Positions 38,015-46,894 of a DNA stretch of 64,000 nt are shown here, in pieces. Every line of letters starts with the position of its first letter. The first letter of the stretch is position 1. The translations under genes were made by a program, and so were the position numbers. Below the pieces are notes generated by a model that was not told the DNA's origin, did no database searches, and worked only from the letters and a program-made list of their open reading frames with translations. The stretch covers positions 1 to 64,000 of IMG/VR virus record IMGVR_UViG_3300009149_000027; one strand, written 5' to 3'. The stretch comes from a virus.

Positions 38015-38515
38015 ATGAGAAAACCACCAAAACCCATCCCGCCCATGACGGAAAAGCACATTGACCGTTTCTGGAAAAAGGTTGACGTGCAGGGAAAAGA
38101 TGATTGCTGGTTATGGATTGCTGGAAAAGACGGATACGGCTATGGGGCGCAAAACATTGATGGAAGAATAGTGAAGGCTCATCGTATTTCTTGGAAAATA
38201 CACAACGGGAATATACCTAGCGGCCTGGATGTTTTGCATGATTGCGACACGCCAGCGTGCGTAAACCCAAAACACCTGTGGGTTGGCACACATACAGAAA
38301 ACATGAATGACAAAAATCGCAAGGGGCGAAATGGCTTTCCATCACTCAAGGGAGAGGAGCATGGAAACGCAAAACTGACCGATGTGCTAGTGTTAGAAAT
38401 ACGTGCCGAGGCAAAGCGGGGGAGGAGCAAAAAATGGATGGCAAAAAAGTATAACGTTGATCCATCTACCATCAGTGATGTTGTGCGCCGAAAATCATGG
38501 AAGCACGTCAAATAG
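38015..38515 (+). CDS. HNH homing endonuclease with C-terminal HTH
   Basis: 166 residues, start at 38015 after AAGGAGACGTGAA. AHRISWKIHNGNIPSGLDVL, HDCDTPACVNPKHLWVG and HTENMNDKN match HNH_3; C-terminus (KKWMAKKYNVDPSTISDVVR) is a helix-turn-helix. Its stop touches the stop of the opposite gene at 38516. Related to the genes at 26712 and 29099. Confidence 0.9.
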   Translation: MRKPPKPIPPMTEKHIDRFWKKVDVQGKDDCWLWIAGKDGYGYGAQNIDGRIVKAHRISWKIHNGNIPSGLDVLHDCDTPACVNPKHLWVGTHTENMNDKNRKGRNGFPSLKGEEHGNAKLTDVLVLEIRAEAKRGRSKKWMAKKYNVDPSTISDVVRRKSWKHVK

Positions 38516-39733
38516 TCACTTCATCAGTTCAGTTTGCAATACGTAATAACCGAGCCGGGGAACCTGATTGGGGCCGATCAAGTCTGCGTGTGCCCAAGTA
38601 TTCCTTGTCAATGAATAGGCGACGCAACTCTCCAACCCCGATCTACGACACGACTCTGCCCACAGGCGAACGTACTCAGCTTGCGCCTGTTCATAGGCTA
38701 GTGAATTGCACAGGAATGGATCTGTCCCCCGCCAGCATAAAAACCCCCCCTCAGTCAACCAAATAGGCAGGTCCGTTATATTCCGAAGCGCCGCCACCTT
38801 GCGATTCAGCATCTCGGTTTCGGTAGGCGGTACAAGTTTCCAGTATTCATAAGCGTGGATGCCCACGCCGTTGATGTCATCCTCCATCCACGGCAAGGCG
38901 GCACGAATAAAGTCCAGGCTTGCCCCCGTGCAACTTCCCCACTGTCCGGCCACGTCACAACCCATAGCCAGCCCGCTTGAAATGATTATGGCATCCGGCT
39001 GAATCTTGCGGATCCCTTTGGCCGTCATAGATGCGAACTTACCATAGACGGTTCCGCCCTGGTCCGCCACAGAAGCGTCACCCCAGCAGCCGAAACCTCG
39101 AATATCCGGCGAGATCCCCGCGTCGGCCTCGTTGATAATCTCCCACACCGTTATCCGATCCCCGTACCGCTCAACTGTAGCTTTTACGTAGTCCAGCCAT
39201 GCGTAATAGTACGTAGGCGCAACCGGCGAACACCCCGGCAAAACCTGCGCCCACTGTGGCGGAAAGTTCAAAATCCCAATAATCCTATTCCCGCCCTCAG
39301 CCAGCAGGTTCACGTGTGCATCCTTGCTTGCAGACCAAATATATCCACCCCCCCTGATAGGCTCGACATCCTTCCACGCGATCCCCGTCCGCACCGTCCC
39401 CGGACTCAGCGCCAGGATAGCCGTCCGTGCTGCCAACGCCTGCCCGTCACTGGCCGCTTCCCAGCCCAACTTGGACGGGGGACGATTGCCAAACATGATG
39501 GGGAAAAAGTATTTGTGCACCAGGGCAATGGGCACATTGTCCGTATCGGGTGCAAGCCCCTGAGACGGTCTTTGCGGGCCTGGGCCTGGGTAGGCGGGTA
39601 TAGTGTCGGATTGGGTGTAAAACATCATCTCCGTGGGCGTGGGGGCAGGCAGGGGCGAAGTGAGCGGGGTTGTGTTGCAGGCGGATAGGGCAAGCATGAG
39701 AACAAGCAGGATAGCGATCCAGCGGTAACGCAT
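38516..39733 (-). CDS. Glycoside hydrolase (clan A) lipoprotein
   Basis: 405 residues. Signal peptide with lipobox LSAC (lipidated Cys19), then a Pro-rich linker. The catalytic domain has a TIM-barrel pattern with VWEIINEAD (acid/base E202 after Asn201) and LPIWLTEGGF (nucleophile E328), as in GH5/GH39-type enzymes. It is the last gene of the late operon, next to membrane proteins, where phages place lysis genes. An exported lipoprotein glycosidase there is unusual; it may degrade host sheath or wall polysaccharide. The KYFFPIMF segment before the barrel resembles Chloroflexota secreted proteins. Confidence 0.85.
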   Translation of the reverse strand: MRYRWIAILLVLMLALSACNTTPLTSPLPAPTPTEMMFYTQSDTIPAYPGPGPQRPSQGLAPDTDNVPIALVHKYFFPIMFGNRPPSKLGWEAASDGQALAARTAILALSPGTVRTGIAWKDVEPIRGGGYIWSASKDAHVNLLAEGGNRIIGILNFPPQWAQVLPGCSPVAPTYYYAWLDYVKATVERYGDRITVWEIINEADAGISPDIRGFGCWGDASVADQGGTVYGKFASMTAKGIRKIQPDAIIISSGLAMGCDVAGQWGSCTGASLDFIRAALPWMEDDINGVGIHAYEYWKLVPPTETEMLNRKVAALRNITDLPIWLTEGGFLCWRGTDPFLCNSLAYEQAQAEYVRLWAESCRRSGLESCVAYSLTRNTWAHADLIGPNQVPRLGYYVLQTELMK

Positions 39734-39743
39734 GGGGATTCCT

Positions 39744-40037
39744 TTATCTATTCTTGCTCCACCGGCTTATGTTACCCACGATCATGGGCAGGCCGGACAC
39801 AAAAAACGCCATGATCGTGGTGTCCCATCGTATCCAGTCCTCTTGACCACAGGTCAGCCGGGAAACGCCAAAGCCGTCGATCATGTACACAATTAGCAAG
39901 GTGTACAGCACGCCGACTACGACGAACAGGCTAACAAATGGATGGTCGGAATTGTAGCGGTCGAAGGCCTGGATCGCACGGTTGAACACAATCGAGATGA
40001 CGAGTAGGAGGATCAGGCCGACAGATTGCGAGATCAT
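39744..40037 (-). CDS. Membrane protein, holin candidate
   Basis: 97 residues, three membrane helices (SVGLILLLVISIVFNRAIQ, FVSLFVVVGVLYTLLIVYMI, TIMAFFVSGLPMIVGNI) and a basic C-terminus. Size and place beside other lysis-type genes suggest a holin; this is inference. Confidence 0.6.
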   Translation of the reverse strand: MISQSVGLILLLVISIVFNRAIQAFDRYNSDHPFVSLFVVVGVLYTLLIVYMIDGFGVSRLTCGQEDWIRWDTTIMAFFVSGLPMIVGNISRWSKNR

Positions 40038-40327
40038 GACAACAGCCCCATTTGTTTTTTTAGCCGCTCCAAATCTTTCCGAAGTTCAACCGCTTCCTGC
40101 CGGGCAATGTCCCGCTCCATGCGTAGGGTGATGGTCCACGTTCTCATTTCGGCTACTTGCCCCAGGAGAAAGTCGATTTGCTTGTCTTGCTCGTCCACCC
40201 GTTGGCGCAATTCCTTCAGATCGGAAACGTCTGCAATCCCCTGCTGATTGTTGAGCGCGTAGACAATGCCAGCGCCGACAAGCACGGATAGGGTGACCAG
40301 GATATATTCGAGGCTGATTTCTGACAT
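40034..40327 (-). CDS. Membrane-anchored coiled-coil protein
   Basis: 97 residues: one N-terminal membrane helix (LEYILVTLSVLVGAGIVYAL), then a coiled coil (LKELRQRVDEQDKQIDFLLG to the end). Layout like Rz-type spanins or hemolysin XhlA-like proteins. Overlaps the gene at 39744. Confidence 0.6.
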   Translation of the reverse strand: MSEISLEYILVTLSVLVGAGIVYALNNQQGIADVSDLKELRQRVDEQDKQIDFLLGQVAEMRTWTITLRMERDIARQEAVELRKDLERLKKQMGLLS

Positions 40328-40705
40328 TTATTCATCCCAACTGTTAATCCAGATTGATTCTACCCCCAGCGCCCACATCACCACCAATCCCCACCAAAAA
40401 GCGGTGAACCCACCGGACAGATAAAACGTCCAAGCAATCAAGCCCTGAATCACAAAGCCTGCCCCCGCTATGCTCCGAGCGTACCACGTGCGCCGATGGT
40501 TGACCGTCCGCAAAAGAAGCAGCCCGCAGATGCCTAAGACGGTGGCATAGGCCCACAGCGGCATGAGTGTGGATTGTATGCGGTAACTTGTAGTATATGT
40601 TGCGCCCGTCACAAGTACTTGGATGTATCCAATGGCCTGGGCAATCAGGATCAGCGCCGCCATGACACGGTGCATGAATCCAGCGGGCCGGTACATGCAG
40701 CGCAT
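40328..40705 (-). CDS. Membrane protein, four helices
   Basis: 125 residues, ATG at 40705 (MRCMYRPAGF). Helices at VMAALILIAQAIGYIQVLV, LWAYATVLGICGLLLL, SIAGAGFVIQGLIAWTFYL and FWWGLVVMWALGVESI. Start overlaps the previous stop. Could be a second holin or a virion-linked membrane protein. Confidence 0.6.
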   Translation of the reverse strand: MRCMYRPAGFMHRVMAALILIAQAIGYIQVLVTGATYTTSYRIQSTLMPLWAYATVLGICGLLLLRTVNHRRTWYARSIAGAGFVIQGLIAWTFYLSGGFTAFWWGLVVMWALGVESIWINSWDE

Positions 40706-40992
40706 CACAGCAGATATTTCCAGAACGGTTTCTTGTCAGCCGCCCCAGCCGCACGAGTGTTCGGATTCGTCTGCTGCTGCTTTGCCGCCTCCGCCACGTA
40801 GGACGCCCAAGCCGACACCAGCGCCGTGATAATCATTGCCACGAGTACGCCGATGGCCTGTAGGCTTTGCAGCGCCTTTGGCATCCATTCCACGAATCCC
40901 AGGTGCAGCCAGGCCGAATCAACCCAGCCAATTAGCCAGTACAGGACGGCGAAAGCGCCTGTCATAGTCAATCCGGGTGTCTTAACTTTCAT
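40705..40992 (-). CDS. Membrane protein, holin-like
   Basis: 95 residues, start at 40992 after CCGGAGGTATCACC. Two helices (MTGAFAVLYWLIGWVDSAWL and LQAIGVLVAMIITALVSAWA) and a polar, basic tail. Fits a two-helix holin; role inferred. Confidence 0.6.
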   Translation of the reverse strand: MKVKTPGLTMTGAFAVLYWLIGWVDSAWLHLGFVEWMPKALQSLQAIGVLVAMIITALVSAWASYVAEAAKQQQTNPNTRAAGAADKKPFWKYLL

Positions 40993-41186
40993 GGTGATAC
41001 CTCCGGTGATAGTTGTTCCAGATGCAACTTGGCATTGGGGGATGTAATCCCCGGCCAAATTGGCTTATCAGTTTTGATGACAAGAACGTCCCGCTTCTCT
41101 TCCACCAGCGCACAGTTCAGGCACTTGTCGCCGTGCCAGTAATCGTCGTCGTCAATCCAGCGGTAACACTTCGGGCATTGTAGCAT
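40989..41186 (-). CDS. Small zinc-ribbon protein, 65 aa
   Basis: The start at 41186 (MLQCPKCYRWIDDDDYWHGD) follows AAAGGAGACGGCCC. CPKC...CLNC pairs make a zinc ribbon; the tail is polar. Function unknown. Confidence 0.65.
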   Translation of the reverse strand: MLQCPKCYRWIDDDDYWHGDKCLNCALVEEKRDVLVIKTDKPIWPGITSPNAKLHLEQLSPEVSP

Positions 41187-41355
41187 GGGCCGTCTCCTTT
41201 GCTTTGGCAGCTTCCGCCGCCTGCTTCTCCGCTTCAATCTGCGCCCCGCAAGCGTCGATGAACGCCTGGGCAATCAGGCGGTCGGCGGTACTCATGGCGG
41301 GTAGCATGGGGCGGGATAGTAGTTCGATCACGGCTTGCAAGTGTTCTGCGTTCAT
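41152..41355 (-). CDS. Hypothetical helical protein, 67 aa
   Basis: Start overlaps the previous stop. Helical, with an Ala/Glu/Lys-rich segment (EAEKQAAEAAKAKETAH). Overlaps the next gene's start by 35 bases. Function unknown. Confidence 0.6.
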   Translation of the reverse strand: MNAEHLQAVIELLSRPMLPAMSTADRLIAQAFIDACGAQIEAEKQAAEAAKAKETAHATMPEVLPLD

Positions 41356-41636
41356 TTAGGTACTCCGTCCACAATTTTAACCAGCTTCGCCCAATTGCTT
41401 GTGGCGTTCGTGCCCAACGCCGTGTTGACAGCCGCCAACGCTGTAGCTGCTGCCAAGAACTCGGCTGCCGTGACATGGGCAAACGAAGAGATGGCGGCAA
41501 AGTCTTCATTCGTCAAGGATGCCATATTCTCGTTTGCCCACATTTGCGTGATGACTGTCAACCGACTTTGAATGACAATCAACTCCCTGGCTACCGACTG
41601 AATCTCGGTTGCGACGTTCTGTTGCACGTTCTGCAT
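41352..41636 (-). CDS. Hypothetical protein, 94 aa
   Basis: Helical, Ala-rich (EIQSVARELIVIQSRLTVIT, AAEFLAAATALAAVNTAL). Follows the fibre gene; may be a structural or fibre-assembly accessory protein. No motif. Confidence 0.6.
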   Translation of the reverse strand: MQNVQQNVATEIQSVARELIVIQSRLTVITQMWANENMASLTNEDFAAISSFAHVTAAEFLAAATALAAVNTALGTNATSNWAKLVKIVDGVPK

Positions 41637-41653
41637 GACGATCTCCTATGTTG

Positions 41654-42982
41654 TTATGCTACGGCGTGAAAGCCAAAAGTCTCTAGCGTTACCAGAATTG
41701 AATTGATTGCCGTGCGCGCCTCTGCGTCTGTGGTTGCGCCGCCCGTGGGGTCAGCTACGTGTGCGATTCTAGCGGCTGCGGTCGCACCCAGGAAACCAAT
41801 CCGTGCCGCCGCTCCGTCTGCATCTATGCGAATGCCCTCCCTCGCTGCTGTGTCGTACACCTTGAACGCCAGCCGTGATGTGCGGGTGGCATGGGTCGGC
41901 ACGACCCAGGACGTTTCAATCGCCGCCTGTGTCGTGCCGACCGTGGTGCTGCTCTCTGCGTTTAGCAGGATGCCCACGCCCAGTCCCGCCGCCCCTACGC
42001 CAGCGCCGGTGACGTTAGCGCCCAGGGTGAGGATGTTGCGGATGGCGTTTGTGGCGGCAGTGGTGCTTACGCCGTGGATTGGAGTCTGTGCTGTCGTCGT
42101 CCCGAAACCAACAAATCCGTCTTGTTGAAACGTCACCCTTGGCAACCCAGCGACTTGATCATAAATGGACAGATCGCTACTCACCCCCACCGTTGCGCCC
42201 AACAATCCCCACCGCCACGACAAAACCGCTCCCGTGTAGAAAAGCATTTGAGCGTCGGTATTGGTTGCCGCCCGCCCAAAGTAGATCCCGGCATGTGAGT
42301 CAATCGAATTAACTCCAAGTCCAATGGTTCCAGTTCCCGTTACCTCTAGCTTGCGGGTGGTGGAAGCCGCCCCAATAGCGACATTACCATTATTCAGAAC
42401 GGTCATCGCCTCAGTTGCACCGTTATTCCCCACCAGGAATATATGCCTCGCCCCCGTCGCCCCCACGCCGCTTGTCGTCTGGTAGGTGAGCGTCTGCGTG
42501 GTGGACGTGCCGCCGAGAATCTTGGGCGTGGTTATCTGCGTCGTGAACGTGGGGGAAGTCCCGAACACAGGAACCCCCGTCCCCGTCTTCGTGGTCAGCG
42601 CCGCCAGCAGGTTGGCCCCGGACGGTGTAGCCAGAAACGCCGCCACATTCGCACCCAGGCCGGAGACGCCGGTGGCGATGGGTAGGCCGGTGGCGTTGGT
42701 CAGCGTGGCGGAGGCGGGCGTGCCCAGGGCGGGCGTCGTCAGCGTGGGAGCCGTCAGCGTTTTGTTGGTCAGCGTCTGGATGCCGGTCAACGTAACAAGG
42801 CCGCTTGTGTCGGGTATCGTCACCGTGCCACCGCCCGCAGGCAACGCCAGAATATGCGTGGACCCGCTATCGCCGTCCACCAGGCGCACTTGGTCGTTAG
42901 CCAGGGGCAGACTCAGCGCACCGTAGCCAGCGCCTGGGGCGTCGGGTGTATCAGATTGGAGCACCTTGATTGTGCCACTCAT
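41654..42982 (-). CDS. Tail fibre-like protein, 442 aa
   Basis: LTNKTLTAPTLTTPALGTPA, NATGLPIATGVSGLGANVAA, FLATPSGANL is the repeat-rich module found in many phage fibre proteins. The rest is beta-rich with Gly/Thr/Ala repeats and ends in a conserved-looking helical tail. Likely receptor binding. Confidence 0.8.
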   Translation of the reverse strand: MSGTIKVLQSDTPDAPGAGYGALSLPLANDQVRLVDGDSGSTHILALPAGGGTVTIPDTSGLVTLTGIQTLTNKTLTAPTLTTPALGTPASATLTNATGLPIATGVSGLGANVAAFLATPSGANLLAALTTKTGTGVPVFGTSPTFTTQITTPKILGGTSTTQTLTYQTTSGVGATGARHIFLVGNNGATEAMTVLNNGNVAIGAASTTRKLEVTGTGTIGLGVNSIDSHAGIYFGRAATNTDAQMLFYTGAVLSWRWGLLGATVGVSSDLSIYDQVAGLPRVTFQQDGFVGFGTTTAQTPIHGVSTTAATNAIRNILTLGANVTGAGVGAAGLGVGILLNAESSTTVGTTQAAIETSWVVPTHATRTSRLAFKVYDTAAREGIRIDADGAAARIGFLGATAAARIAHVADPTGGATTDAEARTAINSILVTLETFGFHAVA

Positions 42983-43545
42983 AGAATCACTACCTTCCCA
43001 TCAATCGTGATTGTGCCGTCTACTGTATAGGGTCCGTCAATTAGTATCTGCCAGCCCGCCGGAACAGTCAGGGCGTCCCCGGTGTCTACACTCGACTTCT
43101 CCATCATGGAACGGGTGTCCAGGCGCAATAGTGCCGCACGCACTGTGGCTGTGACGCCATCCAGGACGAAGGCCATTGATGCGGCAGTAAAGAGTGCGCC
43201 GCCGCTGTTTGCCGTTCCATCATGCACATGGTCGGCCAGGGCGGTCGTTGTCGATGTAGACGACCCACCGCTCCCCGCTATTGTACCATATCCAGAGACC
43301 GGCGCGTACACTGCCGCCGCTTTTCTGCCCACATTCGTGACAGGGATACTATCCCCTGTGTTGACGGCGATGCCCGTCTCGTTGCGAAAAGTGTACTGCT
43401 GTCCTTGAACTTGGATGCGATTGCGCCCAAGGTAGACGCCTGTAATCTTCTCCGGTTTGCGGGCAAAGGCGTTGACCAACTGCCCGCCTAGTGAAGCCGT
43501 TGACTGTCTACTCTTCGTGTCCCAGAACAGTGCGGTTGATGTCAT
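42979..43545 (-). CDS. Tail tip/fibre accessory protein, 188 aa
   Basis: Beta-rich structural protein with ITGVYLGRNRIQVQGQQYTF, a Gly/Ser linker, and TADHVHDG-like ALADHVHDGT, then a C-terminal strand repeat (IDGPYTVDGTITIDGKVVIL) typical of fibre tips. Overlaps both neighbours. Confidence 0.65.
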   Translation of the reverse strand: MTSTALFWDTKSRQSTASLGGQLVNAFARKPEKITGVYLGRNRIQVQGQQYTFRNETGIAVNTGDSIPVTNVGRKAAAVYAPVSGYGTIAGSGGSSTSTTTALADHVHDGTANSGGALFTAASMAFVLDGVTATVRAALLRLDTRSMMEKSSVDTGDALTVPAGWQILIDGPYTVDGTITIDGKVVIL

Positions 43546-45230
43546 CTGGCATCGTTCCTTGTGACCTGCACACCGACCACCACGGATGCCCAGGAGAAGT
43601 CACTGAACTCAACGTTCAATTTGCCCAGCATGTAGTCACGAATCTCCGTGCGTCCGCTGTAGTCCCAGGTCAGGGTATAGATTTCGCCAGTGGCCAGGCT
43701 TGTGCCCACGAACGCAAGTTCCATCGTCACATCGTAGGGCCGCCGCAACTGCCAGAACCGCTTGAGTGCCCCTGCCGTGGCCGCTGTGGTGTCCGCATAG
43801 ATGTATGGTCCAATCCTACTGGTTTCCCCTGTAGCGAGGCGTGGGGAGGGTTGTGCGACAATCTCCGTAGCCTTCTCCGCCAGGCTTCGCCACTCCACTT
43901 CCAACTCCCCAACGTTCAGCCCCGTAGACCGGTTAAGGGACACGCCACGAACCTGATTCCGTCCCCATGCGCCGTCAGCCGCTGGTGTCCCTGCCCAGAA
44001 CGGGTCAAGGCTCACATACAGCTTGCTATCCCACCCCCCACGAATCCGGGTGCGAGTGTAGGAGGCGAGGTCGGACAGAATGGGCCACATAGACCCGCCT
44101 GCCGTGGTGTATTCGGACGGGCTGATGGTATCTGCCGCATCTACGATGGCCCCGGATGGCAATTCGGCCTGGGAGATAATGGCGTCAATCACCTCTGCCA
44201 CTGTGCCCGACTCGATATTGGTTGTGCTGTTCAGCACGTCACCAGATACCAGGATGTCCACTTCGTTGACCCGCATTCTACTAACTGGGTCTGACATGAC
44301 GGTGAACTCTACCAACAACCAGCGAATTCGTGGGTTGGTAGCGGATAGGTCTAGGGCATAGGTGGTCAAGGCATTGCCCGTTACGGTTGCCAGCACATCG
44401 TAGTCCAGCAGGTAGTTGGTATCGTCGGGTGTGCGGGCCAAGGTTAGCACGGACCCGTAGACGATAAAATCTTTTGGTACTGGATAGGTGGTGGGGCGTT
44501 TGATATTGATGGTCTTGACCGGGAACGCATCCGTGGCAACCAGGGCAGGATTGACGAAGTACACTTTGTCCCCAAGGCTATGGGCTGCGGCAACTGTACC
44601 ATTCGCTCCACGGGCTAGAATCGTCACAGTCCCAAGCGCAAAGCTGCGGGCACTGTAGGTCATCTGCTCATCGCCAATCTGGATTGTGCCCGTTGCGGGT
44701 AGCCCCTCTGCGCTCACGCCAGCCGGGTTCTCCATTTCCAGCGCAGCGCCCGTCCCGGGGACCGTGTTCGTTATGTCTCCTACCAGCGTCAGGCCAATCT
44801 CCGGCAAGTCAAACATGAGCCAGGACTTTGCCGTGTTGAGAATCACATATCCCGGTGTGGCAACTCTCCCCACCTTCCAGAAGTTAGCCGTCACCGTGGG
44901 GGTAACAGGATTGTGGTCCATGCGGGCAGTTTCAGCCGTGCCGAAGGCAGCCAAGGCGCTACCCGTCCACGTAGGTGCCCACACGGTCATGGGTTCGCCA
45001 GTTCCCCAAACTACCTGACTTTGCCCCTGCCCTGTCGTCCCCATGTAGAGGCGCAGAATGCCCCCAGCCGAGGATAGGTAGTCAAAGATAGCCTCACCCG
45101 TACTCCCCGTAGTATAGGGGAAAACGGGAGCGCTTGTCTCAGTGACAGTCAACGTTCCACCCGTTAGGCTTGCTCCACTTCCGCTCATGCCAGGGCCGAA
45201 CTCTTGCCCCAGGGCGTTGATGAAAGTCAC
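43542..45230 (-). CDS. Tail tip protein, downstream part, 562 aa
   Basis: GTG start at 45230 overlaps the stop of the gene at 45227. The first residues (MTFINALGQEFGPGMSGSGA then SLTGGTLTVTETSAP) are the second half of a domain whose first half ends the upstream protein. The rest is beta-rich tail protein (RIRGGWDSKLYVSLDP, MELAFVGTSLATGEIYTLTW). Probably part of the tail tip or hub. Confidence 0.7.
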   Translation of the reverse strand: MTFINALGQEFGPGMSGSGASLTGGTLTVTETSAPVFPYTTGSTGEAIFDYLSSAGGILRLYMGTTGQGQSQVVWGTGEPMTVWAPTWTGSALAAFGTAETARMDHNPVTPTVTANFWKVGRVATPGYVILNTAKSWLMFDLPEIGLTLVGDITNTVPGTGAALEMENPAGVSAEGLPATGTIQIGDEQMTYSARSFALGTVTILARGANGTVAAAHSLGDKVYFVNPALVATDAFPVKTINIKRPTTYPVPKDFIVYGSVLTLARTPDDTNYLLDYDVLATVTGNALTTYALDLSATNPRIRWLLVEFTVMSDPVSRMRVNEVDILVSGDVLNSTTNIESGTVAEVIDAIISQAELPSGAIVDAADTISPSEYTTAGGSMWPILSDLASYTRTRIRGGWDSKLYVSLDPFWAGTPAADGAWGRNQVRGVSLNRSTGLNVGELEVEWRSLAEKATEIVAQPSPRLATGETSRIGPYIYADTTAATAGALKRFWQLRRPYDVTMELAFVGTSLATGEIYTLTWDYSGRTEIRDYMLGKLNVEFSDFSWASVVVGVQVTRNDAR

Positions 45231-46894
45231 ACAAGATTCTGCGCTGTTCCTGTCACCCTTGTATCATCCACGCCTACGCTGGACAGAGCAACCAGGGCCG
45301 CTTGCACCGTGGTCGCTGTTGCATTGTAGGCGATTGCGCTGGTTGTCTGCCCATCCACGGTCAGGGTAAAGGTGCCGCCCGTGGCGTCGTTGGAAACGCT
45401 ATACTTCTGGTTGCCCATATTGTAGAGTTCCCAATCGGCAAGGTCCAGTACCGCCGCCGCCTGGTTCTCCGGGTTCTCTTCGTTGAACAGGTCAGGGTTC
45501 TCTGCCAGGATGATGATGTCGCCGGAACTATAGTCTAGCGACCCACCAGGATAGGGATTCTCGAAGCGTACCATGTAATCCCATCCGGCAATCAGCCAAT
45601 CGCTGGCGTCAAAATCCTGGAAGAAACTTACCTCCACCCAGCGATAGCCATCCCCCTGCCCCGTATATTTGGTGATATGAAGTTGCGTAATCCCGTGACT
45701 GGACGTGATGCCATCTATGGCACTGGCCGCTGGTGCCGGGAGCGGGTTGTGTTCGCCGTAGTAGCGCCCGCTCACCCAGCCCGTGTCCAGTGAACCGTCT
45801 ACGATTGTGGCCGCTGTCACATTCTCAGATGTTGCGGTGATTTCCCCGTTGCCATTGCCAATCGCTTTGTAGACCGGTTCAAGGGTAGACGAAGCCGTGA
45901 TGTTGGCCTCTTCCGCAATGTCTCGTGGGCCTACGTGTACACCGGTGATATTTGTGTTCGCCAGCATCCCCGCAAGGGAAGATACCGTGGCGGTCCATTC
46001 CCTGGTCTTCCCCTCATCGTCCTTGGCATTTACGGCCGTCAGCCAGCCGATGGCGAAATTGGTCCAATCCCCCCACGCGTTGGCTACGATGCTCCGTGCC
46101 TGCACAATTACAAGGTGTCCAGACCTCAGAACGCCAATGGGTGCGTTCACCCCGGCAAAGTCTACCTCCCATGAGGACGTGGACAGGTTGCCGTCCATGC
46201 TATCCCGCAGGGTGAACTTGCCAGTCTCCATTGTGACAGGAAACCAATAGTGGGCGGCGGCCCCAGCGGTATGCACGCCTGTGTACTCTGTGTCCACCGT
46301 GTCCCGTGTACAGCCTGTTAACGTGCTGCCCGTGCGCCCGGTGTAGGTAGCATAACCCCACGCCTCGCCAGTGGCGTTCGGCCCCAGCCACACGCCGCCT
46401 GAAGTGGGCCAGGTGGTGGCCGCCGTCAGCACAATGGACGTAGCGCCAAAGGCCACGGTCGTCGCCACGGTGGTTGCAGCGGCGGGCGTGTAGGCGGTGA
46501 GGGTTAGCGCCGTCCAGTCCCAGAAGTCGGTATCAGTCGTCTTGCGCCAGGGCGGGCCGACAAAGAAGCGGGCCTGACTGTATCCAGCCTTGCCAGACAG
46601 TTGCAGATTGGAAGTCAACGCAGATGGCGGAGACAAGTTTCCTCCCTTGCGCCCGCCACTCGCAGAGCGTGTGGAAGTGTGAGATTGGCCACGACTGGCA
46701 GAGGAAGTGACGTTGCCCCGTCCTCCTGCCAAGACGGGTACTTGGATGATGGAAGCGTAAGCAAAACCAGCCGATATCTTGCTAGTTGCAGTTGCTTTTA
46801 TCGAGGCAAGAGTAACCCCAGCCGACACCTTGCTATCAGCTGTAGCAACAATAGAACTATATACACTTCCTGCACTGATTTTGCTGTCGGCCAC
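45227..46894 (-). CDS. Tail tip protein, upstream part, 555 aa
   Basis: Begins with three repeats of SKISAGxxYxSI (residues 4-49), then a Gly/Ser-rich linker and a long beta-rich domain. The C-terminus (ATGGTFTLTVDGQTTSAIAY, then NATATTVQAALVALSSVGV) is the first half of the domain that also occurs in the tail tube protein at 53402. It ends abruptly at GTAQNLV, where the frame shifts into the next gene. Confidence 0.7.
   Translation of the reverse strand: MADSKISAGSVYSSIVATADSKVSAGVTLASIKATATSKISAGFAYASIIQVPVLAGGRGNVTSSASRGQSHTSTRSASGGRKGGNLSPPSALTSNLQLSGKAGYSQARFFVGPPWRKTTDTDFWDWTALTLTAYTPAAATTVATTVAFGATSIVLTAATTWPTSGGVWLGPNATGEAWGYATYTGRTGSTLTGCTRDTVDTEYTGVHTAGAAAHYWFPVTMETGKFTLRDSMDGNLSTSSWEVDFAGVNAPIGVLRSGHLVIVQARSIVANAWGDWTNFAIGWLTAVNAKDDEGKTREWTATVSSLAGMLANTNITGVHVGPRDIAEEANITASSTLEPVYKAIGNGNGEITATSENVTAATIVDGSLDTGWVSGRYYGEHNPLPAPAASAIDGITSSHGITQLHITKYTGQGDGYRWVEVSFFQDFDASDWLIAGWDYMVRFENPYPGGSLDYSSGDIIILAENPDLFNEENPENQAAAVLDLADWELYNMGNQKYSVSNDATGGTFTLTVDGQTTSAIAYNATATTVQAALVALSSVGVDDTRVTGTAQNLV

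Noticed and set aside
45220-45240. Canonical -1 frameshift heptamer at the split domain
   Set aside because: The local sequence CTTGTGTGACT has no X-XXY-YYZ pattern; translational coupling or a GT-unit indel is more likely.
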